64,000 nt of DNA from DATFVA01 sp963774455 (GTDB lineage: Bacteria; Bacteroidota; Ignavibacteria; Ignavibacteriales; Ignavibacteriaceae). The notes beneath the pieces are model-generated. The model was given only the letters and a program-made list of their open reading frames with translations, was not told the origin of the DNA and did not search any database. Both the position numbers and the translations under genes were made by a program. The stretch lies in NCBI GenBank assembly GCA_963774455.1, contig CAVZFD010000005.1:186001-250000 (forward strand), written 5' to 3'. Shown one piece after another: positions 9,732 through 18,306 of this stretch; position 1 is the stretch's first letter, and each line of letters starts with the position of its first letter.

Positions 9732-10268
9732 ATGAAAGATGACGTTATTTACCTGGCTGGTTTTATGGGCGCAGGTAAAAGTACTATTGGTCCGATTCTC
9801 GCGAATACACTGGGATGGAATTTTTACGACCTGGATAGAGTGATTGAAAAATATGAAAGCAGGAAAGTCAGAGAAATATTTGAGACCAGGGGCGAAGGTT
9901 ATTTCAGGAAGATTGAGCGCGAACTCCTGGAACAAATTTCTTCTGAACATAACGTAATTATTTCCCTGGGCGGCGGAACAATGAGCAACGAGGATAACCT
10001 GGTTTTCCTGAAAAAAACAGGAAAGATATTTTATCTTAGAGCATCTCAGGAAGCAATATATAAAAGGCTTAAATACAAACGTGATCGGCCTGCTATGCAT
10101 ATCAATGGTGATTTCCCCGAGACAAGAGAGAAGCTGATGGAATTAATAAATAAGCTTTTGAATGAAAGAGAAAAATTCTATCTTTTGGCGGATCACATTA
10201 TTCTGACAGATAATGTTCCCGTTGGCAAGACAGTAGATCGAATTGCAAGATTAGTATCATCAAAATAA
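9732..10268 (+). CDS. aroK: Shikimate kinase
   Basis: The 178-residue kinase phosphorylates shikimate in the chorismate pathway. The P-loop GFMGAGKSTIG is at residues 11-21. DLDRVIE binds shikimate and metal, RGEGYFRKIE is the next substrate-binding motif, and SLGGGT forms the glycine-rich substrate contact. YKRDRPAM fits the lid. It sits 18 bp ahead of aroB, the classic pathway pair. The 143 bp upstream contain no other gene. Confidence 0.96.
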   Translation: MKDDVIYLAGFMGAGKSTIGPILANTLGWNFYDLDRVIEKYESRKVREIFETRGEGYFRKIERELLEQISSEHNVIISLGGGTMSNEDNLVFLKKTGKIFYLRASQEAIYKRLKYKRDRPAMHINGDFPETREKLMELINKLLNEREKFYLLADHIILTDNVPVGKTVDRIARLVSSK

Positions 10269-10286
10269 ATAATCAGGAATAATTCC

Positions 10287-11393
10287 TTGAAAAAAATAAA
10301 TGTAGAGGTATCCGATTCCTCCTACCCGGTATTCGCAGGAAGAGGAATATTAACCCACCTTAAGCCTCAACTAAAGAAATATACCCGTTTCAATAATTTT
10401 TTTGTTGTTGTAGACCGGAATGTTGCGAAGCATCACTTGAATGAAATCAGGAAAGCAATCGGGAGACGTAAAAAAATATTTTATTATGAATTGAAACCCG
10501 GTGAAGGTTCCAAATCTCAGGAACAATTAAGAAGAATTTATGATTCACTGATTAAAAATAATTTCGGCAGGGATACAATATTGATTTCAATAGGCGGCGG
10601 TGTAACAGGCGATCTTGCAGGCTACTCGGCAGCAACATATATGAGGGGATTGCAGCTGGTAAACATACCTACTACCCTTCTTTCGGCGGTTGATAGTTCA
10701 ATCGGCGGCAAAACGGCTATAAACTTTAACGGCTATAAAAATGTTATAGGTGCATTTTATCCTCCGGATATGGTTTTAATAGATTCTGATTTTCTGAAAA
10801 CCCTGCCTTCGAAAGAATACGTTGCCGGTATGGGAGAGGTAATTAAATACGCTTATATCTCTTCTCCCGAATTATACAATCTTGTCAATGAAAACTTCGA
10901 AGATATCCTCCGGAAGAATGAAAAAATAACAGATGAGATTATTCTTAAATGTGCAGCTATTAAAGCAGGAGTTGTTTCTAATGATGAGAGGGAAAATGGT
11001 CTCAGGAAGATTCTAAACTTTGGTCATACTTATGGCCATGCAATTGAATCAGCTTCGGGCTTCAAGGTAAGACACGGCTTATGCGTGATCTATGGGATTG
11101 TAATCGAATTATTCCTTTCTAATAAGATTGGTGTGCTTTCGCGAAAAAAACTAATAAAATACCTTGAACTTCCGGGAAAATTCAGACTGAAAAATGTACT
11201 AAATGATTTCGATTTTGAGGATCTTTATCAGATAATGCTTGCAGATAAGAAAAACCGTAATGGAAAGATCAATTTTGTTCTTTTATCGGACCTTGGTAAA
11301 ATACTGCTTGACGTTGAGGCAGGGAAGAGAGATATTCTGTATGCTTATGAGAGAGCCCGGAGATTCTTTAATAAAAGTTCAGGTTCGGTTTAA
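10287..11393 (+). CDS. aroB: 3-dehydroquinate synthase
   Basis: The 368-residue enzyme converts DAHP to 3-dehydroquinate using NAD and a divalent metal. It shows PGEGSKS, the NAD-binding GGGVTGDLAGYSA, and the metal-binding NFGHTYGHAIE. The best start is a TTG preceded by AGGAA; no in-frame ATG precedes the conserved N-terminus. It follows aroK closely and probably shares its transcript. A 438-bp gap with hairpin structures follows. Confidence 0.96.
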   Translation: MKKINVEVSDSSYPVFAGRGILTHLKPQLKKYTRFNNFFVVVDRNVAKHHLNEIRKAIGRRKKIFYYELKPGEGSKSQEQLRRIYDSLIKNNFGRDTILISIGGGVTGDLAGYSAATYMRGLQLVNIPTTLLSAVDSSIGGKTAINFNGYKNVIGAFYPPDMVLIDSDFLKTLPSKEYVAGMGEVIKYAYISSPELYNLVNENFEDILRKNEKITDEIILKCAAIKAGVVSNDERENGLRKILNFGHTYGHAIESASGFKVRHGLCVIYGIVIELFLSNKIGVLSRKKLIKYLELPGKFRLKNVLNDFDFEDLYQIMLADKKNRNGKINFVLLSDLGKILLDVEAGKRDILYAYERARRFFNKSSGSV

Positions 11394-11831
11394 AGGAGAA
11401 ACTGTCGGATTCTTGAGGGTGAAAATCCGACAGTTCGTGTGTCATTTATGGAGGGGGTACTATGCAAAAAACTATTTTCTATTTTCGGATTAGAACATTC
11501 AACTAATATGCCATTGAAAAAGATGGCAAAATCCACTGGAATTGTGTACAAACTGATTAGTAATGTAAGAATTACTTTCTGTAAATTACTTTTTTACATG
11601 AAGATTTGAACGATTGTTTTAAAAAGGAACTGCCGGAAATTTGTCGCAAATCCGGCAGTCATAATTGGAAGGGTGTTATGCTTAAACTATGAACTACTTC
11701 GTATCAGGAAGGTCAAGTACTATGCCATTTTATAAAATACGATTATTGCATAATTTCGAATATCATGGTCTCATAATAAGATTATATCGTTTGATCCTTA
11801 TTATTTTGATACTAAAAAAGGAGATGCCGGT
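11394..11831 (+). other. Non-coding gap between aroB and nadA with two related hairpin units
   Basis: No convincing protein gene is present. Hairpin 1 pairs 11400-11411 (AACTGTCGGATT) with 11424-11435 (AATCCGACAGTT). Hairpin 2 pairs 11628-11637 (AACTGCCGGA) with 11651-11659 (TCCGGCAGT). Each is followed by a purine-rich, Shine-Dalgarno-like run and an ATGC (11450-11465 and 11667-11681), then by ATGCCATT (11508 and 11722). The stems differ by a T-A to C-G pair swap. Neither has a T-tract, so they are not ordinary terminators. They may be a structured leader of nadA or REP-like palindromes; see the findings. Confidence 0.5.
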
Positions 11832-12776
11832 ATGCCGGAACACGGAACTCTTGTTGAATTGAATCTGGAAGAGGAAATAACAAAATTAAAGAAAGAACTA
11901 AATGCCGTTATCCTTGCTCATTATTACCAGGAATCAGAAATCCAGGACATAGCCGATTTCGTAGGCGATAGTCTTGATCTGGCCAGGAAAGCTAAAGCGA
12001 CAAGTGCAGATGTAATCGTTTTTGCAGGTGTTCATTTTATGGCGGAAACTGCAAAAATATTAAATCCGGATAAACTTGTATTGCTGCCTGATCTTGAAGC
12101 AGGCTGTTCACTCGCTGAAGGCTGCCCCGCACCTCTATTTAAAGCCTTCCGGGAAAAGTATCCCGATCATGTTTCAATAACATATATTAATTGTACAGCT
12201 GAAGTAAAAGCCCTTAGTGATATAATCTGCACTTCCAGCAGCGCGGAAAAAATCATTAATCAGATTCCACCGGAAAAGCCTATCCTTTTTGCTCCCGACA
12301 GAAACCTTGGAAGATACCTGATGAAAAAGACCGGCAGGGAAATGCTTTTGTGGGATGGCTCCTGCATAGTGCATGAAACCTTCAGCGAGAGGAAAATTAT
12401 TGATCTTAAGCTTGAGCATCCGGATGCAAAGATAATTGCACATCCTGAGTGCGAAGAGATTGTTCTTAACCGGGCTGATTTTATCGGCTCAACAAGCAAA
12501 CTGCTGAAATTCGTTCAGGAAGATGATGCTGATGAATTTATTGTTGCGACAGAGTCGGGCATCCTCCATCAGATGAAGAAACTTGTCCCCGGTAAAACAC
12601 TGATCCCGGCCCCACCTGAAGCGAATTGCAGCTGCAATGAATGTCCCTATATGAAGCTCAATACTATGGAAAAACTTTACCTTTGCATGAAGAATCAAAA
12701 ACCCGAGATTATACTGGATCCCGATCTGATGAAAAGAGCCTTAAAACCGATTGAAAGAATGCTGGAGATGAGTTAA
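11832..12776 (+). CDS. nadA: Quinolinate synthase A
   Basis: The 314-residue iron-sulfur enzyme condenses iminoaspartate with dihydroxyacetone phosphate to make quinolinate for NAD synthesis. Motifs include LAHYYQESEIQDIADFVGDS near the N-terminus, the [4Fe-4S] ligand regions AGCSLAEGCP, HPECEE and CSCNECPYMK, and ESGILHQM. AAAAAGGAG lies 8 bp before the chosen ATG; an ATG 8 bp earlier is in another frame and soon closes. nadB and nadC are not in the window. The gene ends tail-to-tail with the histidine kinase, overlapping by 4 bp. Confidence 0.96.
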   Translation: MPEHGTLVELNLEEEITKLKKELNAVILAHYYQESEIQDIADFVGDSLDLARKAKATSADVIVFAGVHFMAETAKILNPDKLVLLPDLEAGCSLAEGCPAPLFKAFREKYPDHVSITYINCTAEVKALSDIICTSSSAEKIINQIPPEKPILFAPDRNLGRYLMKKTGREMLLWDGSCIVHETFSERKIIDLKLEHPDAKIIAHPECEEIVLNRADFIGSTSKLLKFVQEDDADEFIVATESGILHQMKKLVPGKTLIPAPPEANCSCNECPYMKLNTMEKLYLCMKNQKPEIILDPDLMKRALKPIERMLEMS

Positions 12777-13987
12777 CATTTATTCAGGACAACCGCGATC
12801 GTAGTTCCTTCTCCCGGAGAAGAATTCTTTACATAGATCTTTCCTCCATGGTAACCCTCTATTATCCTCTTGGATAGACTCAATCCCAGGCCCCATCCTC
12901 TTCTTTTTGTGCTATAGCCGGGCCGAAAGACATCTTTTCTTCTTTTATATTCTATTCCTTTGCCGTTATCAAAAACGCAGACTTCAATGTGACTCTTTGA
13001 TCCCGTAATCGATATTGCGATTGTCCCCGATTTATGATCGATAGCATCAAGTGAATTTTTAATAAGGTTTTCTATAACCCAGCCGAAAAGTTCGGAATTC
13101 ATCTCTGCACAGAGTTCCTTATCTCCATCAATGGTCAATTCCACACTTTTTCCGTTCGGAAGTCTTCTCTGAAAATAATCCGTAATCTTTTTGACTTCGG
13201 TATAAACATTCCTGGGTTTTATTTCGGGTGTGGAACCAATCTTGGAAAACCTGTAGGTAATTTTATTCAGCTTTTCCACATCGCTTCCGATTTCATCAGC
13301 TATATCGATTACCTTATCGGGGTCACGGTAGTTTATCTTCAGCATTTCAAGCCAGCCCATGAGACTGGAGATAGGCGTTCCGAATTGGTGCGCGGTTTCT
13401 TTGGCCATACCTACCCAGATATTACTCTGCTCGCTTCTCTTAATACTGCTGAATCCGACATAACCTATGACTATAAAAAGGATGGCTATAATTATCTGGA
13501 AGTACGGGTATAACCTCAGCCTGTTAATCAGGTCGGAATCGCCGTAATGTATTTTTTGCAGGATGAGGGTGTCCTCGTATGTGACAAGTATAGGCTTATG
13601 GGCATTATCCATTTCCCGTACCTGCTGGTTAAAAAACTTCTCAAGCTCCTCCCGTGAGAGGGTTGAGTCATACCTGATATTTCTAACATCCTTAATGTCA
13701 TGTTTGCTCTCGATTTTTACAAGATTGTCGGGACCGGTTGATATCAGCGGGAAGTCTATCGGCTTTAGAATATTATCAAACAGGAATGTGATATCGGCAT
13801 TCGGTTCCGATGTATTAGCCACATATTCTATTCCCTTAGCGTAAAGTTCAACAATGGTTCTTTCCCTGTTCTGAAGAACTTTAACAAGGTTCTGGGTATA
13901 GTAAAGGGTGCCTACGGCTATAAGGAGAGCAACTACTATCAGGCTGATTTTGATATTTAAGGAAGCGGGTCCGCCGGACATTTTCAT
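12773..13987 (-). CDS. Membrane sensor histidine kinase
   Basis: The 404-residue protein has a membrane segment at about 12-30, an extracytoplasmic region to about 145, and a second membrane segment near 150-172. The H-box is divergent (ETAHQFGTPISSLMGW near 197), followed by an HATPase domain with N-box ENLIKNSLDAI, DNGKGIEY and GWGLGLSLSKRIIEGY. It would sense an external signal and phosphorylate a response regulator, but no regulator gene is adjacent, so it is an orphan here. It converges on nadA and follows purA on the same strand after about 110 bp. Confidence 0.88.
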   Translation of the reverse strand: MKMSGGPASLNIKISLIVVALLIAVGTLYYTQNLVKVLQNRERTIVELYAKGIEYVANTSEPNADITFLFDNILKPIDFPLISTGPDNLVKIESKHDIKDVRNIRYDSTLSREELEKFFNQQVREMDNAHKPILVTYEDTLILQKIHYGDSDLINRLRLYPYFQIIIAILFIVIGYVGFSSIKRSEQSNIWVGMAKETAHQFGTPISSLMGWLEMLKINYRDPDKVIDIADEIGSDVEKLNKITYRFSKIGSTPEIKPRNVYTEVKKITDYFQRRLPNGKSVELTIDGDKELCAEMNSELFGWVIENLIKNSLDAIDHKSGTIAISITGSKSHIEVCVFDNGKGIEYKRRKDVFRPGYSTKRRGWGLGLSLSKRIIEGYHGGKIYVKNSSPGEGTTIAVVLNKC

Positions 13988-14098
13988 AGAATGGTTCTAC
14001 CCGGAATTATTAAAAAACAAAGCCAAGTATCGCACTTTTGGATGCAAAAAATCCAGTCATATTTTTGGTTAAGAATGAGGTTTGCTCAATCTCTCCTG

Positions 14099-15370
14099 CT
14101 AAGCGATAAAAAAAGTCTGATCTCTCTTCGGACCGACAGATACAATCGTAATTTTCACGCCGGTATGATTGGCAATAAATTCAAGATATTCCTTAGCTTC
14201 AGACGGAAGTTCGGAATACGATCTGCAGCCGGATATATCTGATTTCCAGCCCTTAAAGCTTTTATACACAGGCTTTACTTCAGATAACCTTTGAACATCC
14301 GTGGGAAATGATCTCAAAGTTTTTCCGTTAAGTTCATACCCTGTACATACCTTTATTTCATCGAAGGAGCTTAAAACATCCAGCTTTGTAATGGCTGCCT
14401 CTTCAATTCCGTTTATTGTAGCAGAATATTTTACAAGGAATGCATCAAACCAGCCGCACCGTCTGGGCCTGCCGGTAGTTGCTCCGTATTCAGCTCCAAT
14501 CTTTCTGAGATTTTCGCCAGTATCGTCGGTTAATTCTGTTGGAAAAGGTCCAAAGCCTACCCTCGTTGTATATGCCTTCACTATTCCGATAACCAGTGTG
14601 ATTTTTGTCGGGGGAATACCTGTTCCGGTGCAGGCACCTCCTGAAGTAGGGCTCGAAGAAGTGACGTATGGATATGTGCCATGATCGACATCAAGCAGGG
14701 CTCCCTGAGCGCCCTCAAGCAGGATTGATTTTCCTTCAGCTATTGCATTATTCAGATAAGAAGGAACATCCTTAACATATTTATCAATTGCTTTATCAAA
14801 CTCCATATATTCTTTGATTATCTCTTCAACATCCAATTCAGCATGGTTATAGATTTTCTTAAGCAGGTTGTTCTTTTCTTTTAAATTCTCCCTTATTTTA
14901 TCCTCAAGAACCTTTTTGTTCAGAAGATCAACAATTCTTATGCCTTTTCTTGCGTATTTATCTATATAACAGGGTCCTATTCCCCGGCCGGTCGTGCCTA
15001 TTTTATTCCCATTATTCTCATTTATATTATCCAGCAGCTTATGGTAGGGCATTATTAAATGAGCATTGTGGCTGATAAATAATCTGCCTTCAACGCTTAT
15101 TCCATTTTTTCTGAGCAGTTCAATTTCATCAAGAAGTGCATTAGGATCTATAACAACGCCGTTTCCTATGACGCAAGTCACGTTTTCACGGAGGATACCT
15201 GAAGGAATCAGGTGTAGTATATATTGTTTGTCGCCAATAGTTACTGTATGCCCCGCATTCGCACCACCCTGGTAGCGGGTTACTATTTCATAATTTTCGC
15301 TCAGGATATCAACTATTTTACCTTTACCTTCATCGCCCCACTGGCTGCCGACCAGAACAGTTACACGCAT
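14099..15370 (-). CDS. purA: Adenylosuccinate synthetase
   Basis: The 423-residue enzyme ligates IMP and aspartate with GTP on the way to AMP. The GTP-binding loop is at the very N-terminus (GSQWGDEGKGKIVDIL), followed by GGANAGHTV, GTTGRGIGPCY, LLEGAQGALLDVDHGTYPYV and TTGRPRRCGWFD. Length is normal. It ends about 110 bp before the histidine kinase gene and is separated from the upstream STAS gene by a terminator. Confidence 0.97.
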   Translation of the reverse strand: MRVTVLVGSQWGDEGKGKIVDILSENYEIVTRYQGGANAGHTVTIGDKQYILHLIPSGILRENVTCVIGNGVVIDPNALLDEIELLRKNGISVEGRLFISHNAHLIMPYHKLLDNINENNGNKIGTTGRGIGPCYIDKYARKGIRIVDLLNKKVLEDKIRENLKEKNNLLKKIYNHAELDVEEIIKEYMEFDKAIDKYVKDVPSYLNNAIAEGKSILLEGAQGALLDVDHGTYPYVTSSSPTSGGACTGTGIPPTKITLVIGIVKAYTTRVGFGPFPTELTDDTGENLRKIGAEYGATTGRPRRCGWFDAFLVKYSATINGIEEAAITKLDVLSSFDEIKVCTGYELNGKTLRSFPTDVQRLSEVKPVYKSFKGWKSDISGCRSYSELPSEAKEYLEFIANHTGVKITIVSVGPKRDQTFFIA

Positions 15371-15400
15371 TTGATACTCTTATTTTATGATTTTGCCAAA

Positions 15401-15430
15401 ATAAAAAACTCCGAATAAAATCCGGAGTTT
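15401..15430 (-). terminator. Terminator of the STAS gene
   Basis: An 8-bp stem pairs 15406-15413 (AAACTCCG) with 15423-15430 (CGGAGTTT). Read leftward, it is followed by a T-rich tract, placing it correctly behind the STAS gene that ends at 15463 and ahead of purA. Confidence 0.7.
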
Positions 15431-15462
15431 AAAACTACATAAAACCTGATTTACGAGGAAAT

Positions 15463-15804
15463 CTAATTAGAAAAACTTTTTATGGCATCATCTACATTCT
15501 CGAAGAACTCAAATATTGTTATAAGCTTAGTAATAATAAGAAGACTCTCTATTTTCTCCGTTACCCGTGCTAGTTTAAGGTTTCCGCCCGCCTTTTTCAT
15601 CGTTGTTAATCCCCCGATCATCATACCAAGACCGGAGCTGTTCATGAATTTTACATCAGAAAGGTCAACAACTATATTTTTCTTACCTTCATCGATCAGT
15701 TTATGTAGTAAATCGTTAAATTCTTTAGTATCCTCACCGCCCATCACATTTCCCTTTAACTCTATGACGACGGCTTCGTACCTTTCATTTACTTTTGTTT
15801 TCAT
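15463..15804 (-). CDS. STAS-domain anti-sigma-factor antagonist
   Basis: The 113-residue protein is a single STAS domain of the SpoIIAA/RsbV type. The phospho-acceptor loop DVKFMNSSGLGMM lies near residues 51-63. In the family, the unphosphorylated form binds an RsbW-type kinase, and SpoIIE phosphatases reactivate it. A good AGGAG site precedes the ATG. It is divergent from the ECF sigma gene and lies about 2.5 kb from the phosphatase/kinase cluster. Which kinase it partners is unknown. Confidence 0.9.
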   Translation of the reverse strand: MKTKVNERYEAVVIELKGNVMGGEDTKEFNDLLHKLIDEGKKNIVVDLSDVKFMNSSGLGMMIGGLTTMKKAGGNLKLARVTEKIESLLIITKLITIFEFFENVDDAIKSFSN

Positions 15805-15926
15805 TTACAACTCCTAAAATTTTTGCATTAAATTTAAGTTAATGGCAGTAACAAAGCAAGTTTACGGGATTAAGCCTAAAGATTATTTTTTGGTTGAATT
15901 CTTAATCTATAAATAAATATTTTTAC

Positions 15927-15954
15927 GGAACCTGTTACCTAATTTTACGTCTAA
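15927..15954 (+). promoter_or_regulatory. Candidate ECF (sigma-E-like) promoter at the sigma gene
   Basis: GGAACC at 15927-15932 and GTCTAA at 15949-15954 are separated by 16 bp, matching the GGAAC / GTC(TAA) pattern used by many ECF sigma factors. It directly abuts the first ATG of the ECF sigma gene, suggesting autoregulation. Transcription would then start at or after that ATG, so the start codon or the promoter call needs revision. Confidence 0.45.
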
Positions 15955-15955
15955 A

Positions 15956-16555
15956 ATGATGGATACGAAAAATACGAAGGAAGATTTGCAGAAAGCTCAA
16001 ATACTAAACCTGGATGACGATTTTTCCCTTGTAAAAAGGTTTATTGACGGCGATGAATCTGCATTCGCTCTGCTCGTTCAGAGGCATAAGGAAAAGGTGA
16101 GAAATATAATTTACCTCACAATGAGCAGCTCAAATTCAGTTGATGATATTGCCCAGGATGTTTTTTTAACAGTATACAGAAATCTGAACAATTTCAGATT
16201 CGAATCACAATTCACTACCTGGCTATACCGGATAACAGTGAATAAGTGCAAAGATTATATGCGAAAGATAAAAATCAGAAATATTTTTACTCCTTTAAAA
16301 GAAGCCGAAGAAAAAACAGGAGACACATTAGCCCCTGAAAGCAGGGATATCTCTGGTATCGTTCAGAAAGCAATAGGGAAACTTCCCGAAAAATTACGTG
16401 TTCCGCTTCTTTTAAAGGATATAGAGGGTATGAGCTACCAGGAAATTGCAGAGACAGTTCAGTGTGAAATTGGAACAGTGAAATCAAGGATCTTCAGAGC
16501 AAGGGAAGGATTAAAGAATATCCTTAAGCCCTATGAAGAGGAGTTGATGTTATGA
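15956..16555 (+). CDS. ECF-type RNA polymerase sigma factor
   Basis: The 199-residue protein has region 2 (VKRFIDGDESAFALLVQRH through SVDDIAQDVFLTVYRNLNNF and FTTWLYRITVNKCKDYMR) and region 4 (LPEKLRVPLLLKDIEGM, SYQEIAETVQCEIGTVKSRI). These are typical of extracytoplasmic-function sigma factors. Its last codons overlap the start of the anti-sigma gene by 4 bp, a standard pair. No Shine-Dalgarno sequence precedes the first ATG, and a sigma-E-like promoter overlaps it; an AAGGAAG lies at 15977-15983, so translation could begin further in. Confidence 0.92.
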   Translation: MMDTKNTKEDLQKAQILNLDDDFSLVKRFIDGDESAFALLVQRHKEKVRNIIYLTMSSSNSVDDIAQDVFLTVYRNLNNFRFESQFTTWLYRITVNKCKDYMRKIKIRNIFTPLKEAEEKTGDTLAPESRDISGIVQKAIGKLPEKLRVPLLLKDIEGMSYQEIAETVQCEIGTVKSRIFRAREGLKNILKPYEEELML

Positions 16556-18114
16556 AAAGCTTAAATACAAAATATGAAATACTATCAGCCTATATCGACG
16601 GTGAGTTATCGGATGTTGAAGCCAGGGAATTGGAAGATAAAATAAAGTTTTCTAAAGAACTCCGGGAAAAGCTGGAAGAACTTAAACGGACAAAAAAGCT
16701 TACAGTTTCCTCTGTCGAAAGACTCCCTGAAGCTCCTTATTTTGAAACCAGGCTTGCAGCTAATCTCAACCATAAAGGGATTATCTGGGAGAAGTTTCGC
16801 AAGTGGATCCCGGCATTCAGCTTTACAGCGCTCGCAGTTGTGCTTATGATCTTCCTGAAATTTAATCCCAATGTAATTGATCGTTTAGTTGAGCAGCAGA
16901 AAACAAACCTTGCCGGTTTTTACCAGGAAAACCTCAGACCGCTCTTTTATGCATCTGACCTTTCGAATGAAGATATATTTAACTTTGCTTTTACAAAACA
17001 ACTTCCGCTCAACAAGTCGAATGGTCAATATCTGAAACTCGGTTACGATCCTTCAGGTAAGGAATTTTTCGAAATAAAGACTTCAGTAGACGGCACCGAT
17101 GCGAATAATCTGGAAAAGTTTGCTGCTAAATTAAAATTAAACAGCAGGCAGCGGCAGCAGGTTGATTCCATACTTGAATCATATACCGATGATCTTCAGT
17201 CACAGGTACTGGTAAACGACAAAAATACCGTTGCTATTAATCCCAACCTTTGGAATTATAATAAAGCCATTGTTGCAGATATAATGTCATTTGCCAGGGA
17301 TGCCAACAGGGAGGAATTTAATAAAATTGTTCCTGCTGGTTTTACATACACCAATCCCGATGTAAGAACAATTGTAAACAAGATGAAGGCTGCCGGGGAT
17401 AATAAATATATTTTCTTTTCTCCTGATACCATTTTTACAGAGAACTATGAATTCGATGCTGAAAAATTCAAAGACGAGATGGCAACTGCTAAACAAGAAA
17501 TGAAAAAGGGAATGGAAGAGGCTCAAAGATCTTTGCGTAATATGAGGATAAACCTCGAACTTGACAGCAGCCTTACCAGGTTGAAGAGCGACCCGGCCTG
17601 GGGAAAGAATTTCAGAGTATACATCGATTCCAATATCTGCCGCGTCCATCTGTCAAAACTTGATATTCCCGATATTCAACTGCCGGATTTCGACAGCATC
17701 TCGACCCAGGTTGCAGAAGCCATGAAAAATATTGCTCCGATAATTATCGATTTCCCTGGTGGAAAGAGCGTTAAAAGTTATTCTTTCAAATATGAATATG
17801 GTGATTCCTCCGCTACTCCGGTAAGGGTTCAGATTCCCAATGTTGATTCGATATTAAAAAGTATTGGAATCTTACGAGGAGATTCTCTTATGTTTAATGG
17901 AAAAGGGAACAATTTTTTTCCTGATTCCCTTTCGTCTATTTTTAAAATGTACGGCGATTCACTGATGTATTTTAACAAAGGCGAATTTAAGAATGATATG
18001 AAGCAGCTTAAAAAAGAAATGGAACGGATGAGAGAGGAAATGAAACGATTGAGAATTGAGATCCACCAGGATACTGTAATGAAAGAAGAATCGGCCACCG
18101 GGGTCGAAATCTAA
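16552..18114 (+). CDS. Membrane anti-sigma factor with large extracytoplasmic domain
   Basis: The 520-residue protein begins with an anti-sigma domain (ILSAYIDGELSDVEARELE, residues about 9-28) that lacks the zinc-binding cysteines of zf-HC2 proteins. A membrane segment lies near 86-103 (IPAFSFTALAVVLMIFL). The remaining ~415 residues would be outside the cytoplasm. They include LNSRQRQQVDSILESY near 199, reminiscent of Spy/CpxP-like sensors, and a highly charged C-terminal coiled coil (about 475-510). It overlaps the sigma gene by 4 bp and presumably sequesters that sigma factor. The signal is unknown. Confidence 0.8.
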   Translation: MKSLNTKYEILSAYIDGELSDVEARELEDKIKFSKELREKLEELKRTKKLTVSSVERLPEAPYFETRLAANLNHKGIIWEKFRKWIPAFSFTALAVVLMIFLKFNPNVIDRLVEQQKTNLAGFYQENLRPLFYASDLSNEDIFNFAFTKQLPLNKSNGQYLKLGYDPSGKEFFEIKTSVDGTDANNLEKFAAKLKLNSRQRQQVDSILESYTDDLQSQVLVNDKNTVAINPNLWNYNKAIVADIMSFARDANREEFNKIVPAGFTYTNPDVRTIVNKMKAAGDNKYIFFSPDTIFTENYEFDAEKFKDEMATAKQEMKKGMEEAQRSLRNMRINLELDSSLTRLKSDPAWGKNFRVYIDSNICRVHLSKLDIPDIQLPDFDSISTQVAEAMKNIAPIIIDFPGGKSVKSYSFKYEYGDSSATPVRVQIPNVDSILKSIGILRGDSLMFNGKGNNFFPDSLSSIFKMYGDSLMYFNKGEFKNDMKQLKKEMERMREEMKRLRIEIHQDTVMKEESATGVEI

Positions 18115-18306
18115 TAAATAAGGCGGTTTGAGGGGTTTTTTCATCTGGAAAAAGTCTGCTCTATCATACATATCACCCGTTCATAACTCTTTTCTTTACA
18201 AAATGAAAGAATACCTTTAATTTGATCATAGAATAAGGCTTAAAAGCGTCTTTGAATGGACAATTTATAGTATTATTTTACGCTGAAAAATTAACTCAAA
18301 AAGAGT

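Noticed and set aside
11462..11830. Small frames in the aroB-nadA gap (14, 33 and 47 codons), some behind SD-like runs
   Set aside because: No homology is recognised and composition is random; the repeating hairpins explain the region better. They remain possible leader peptides.
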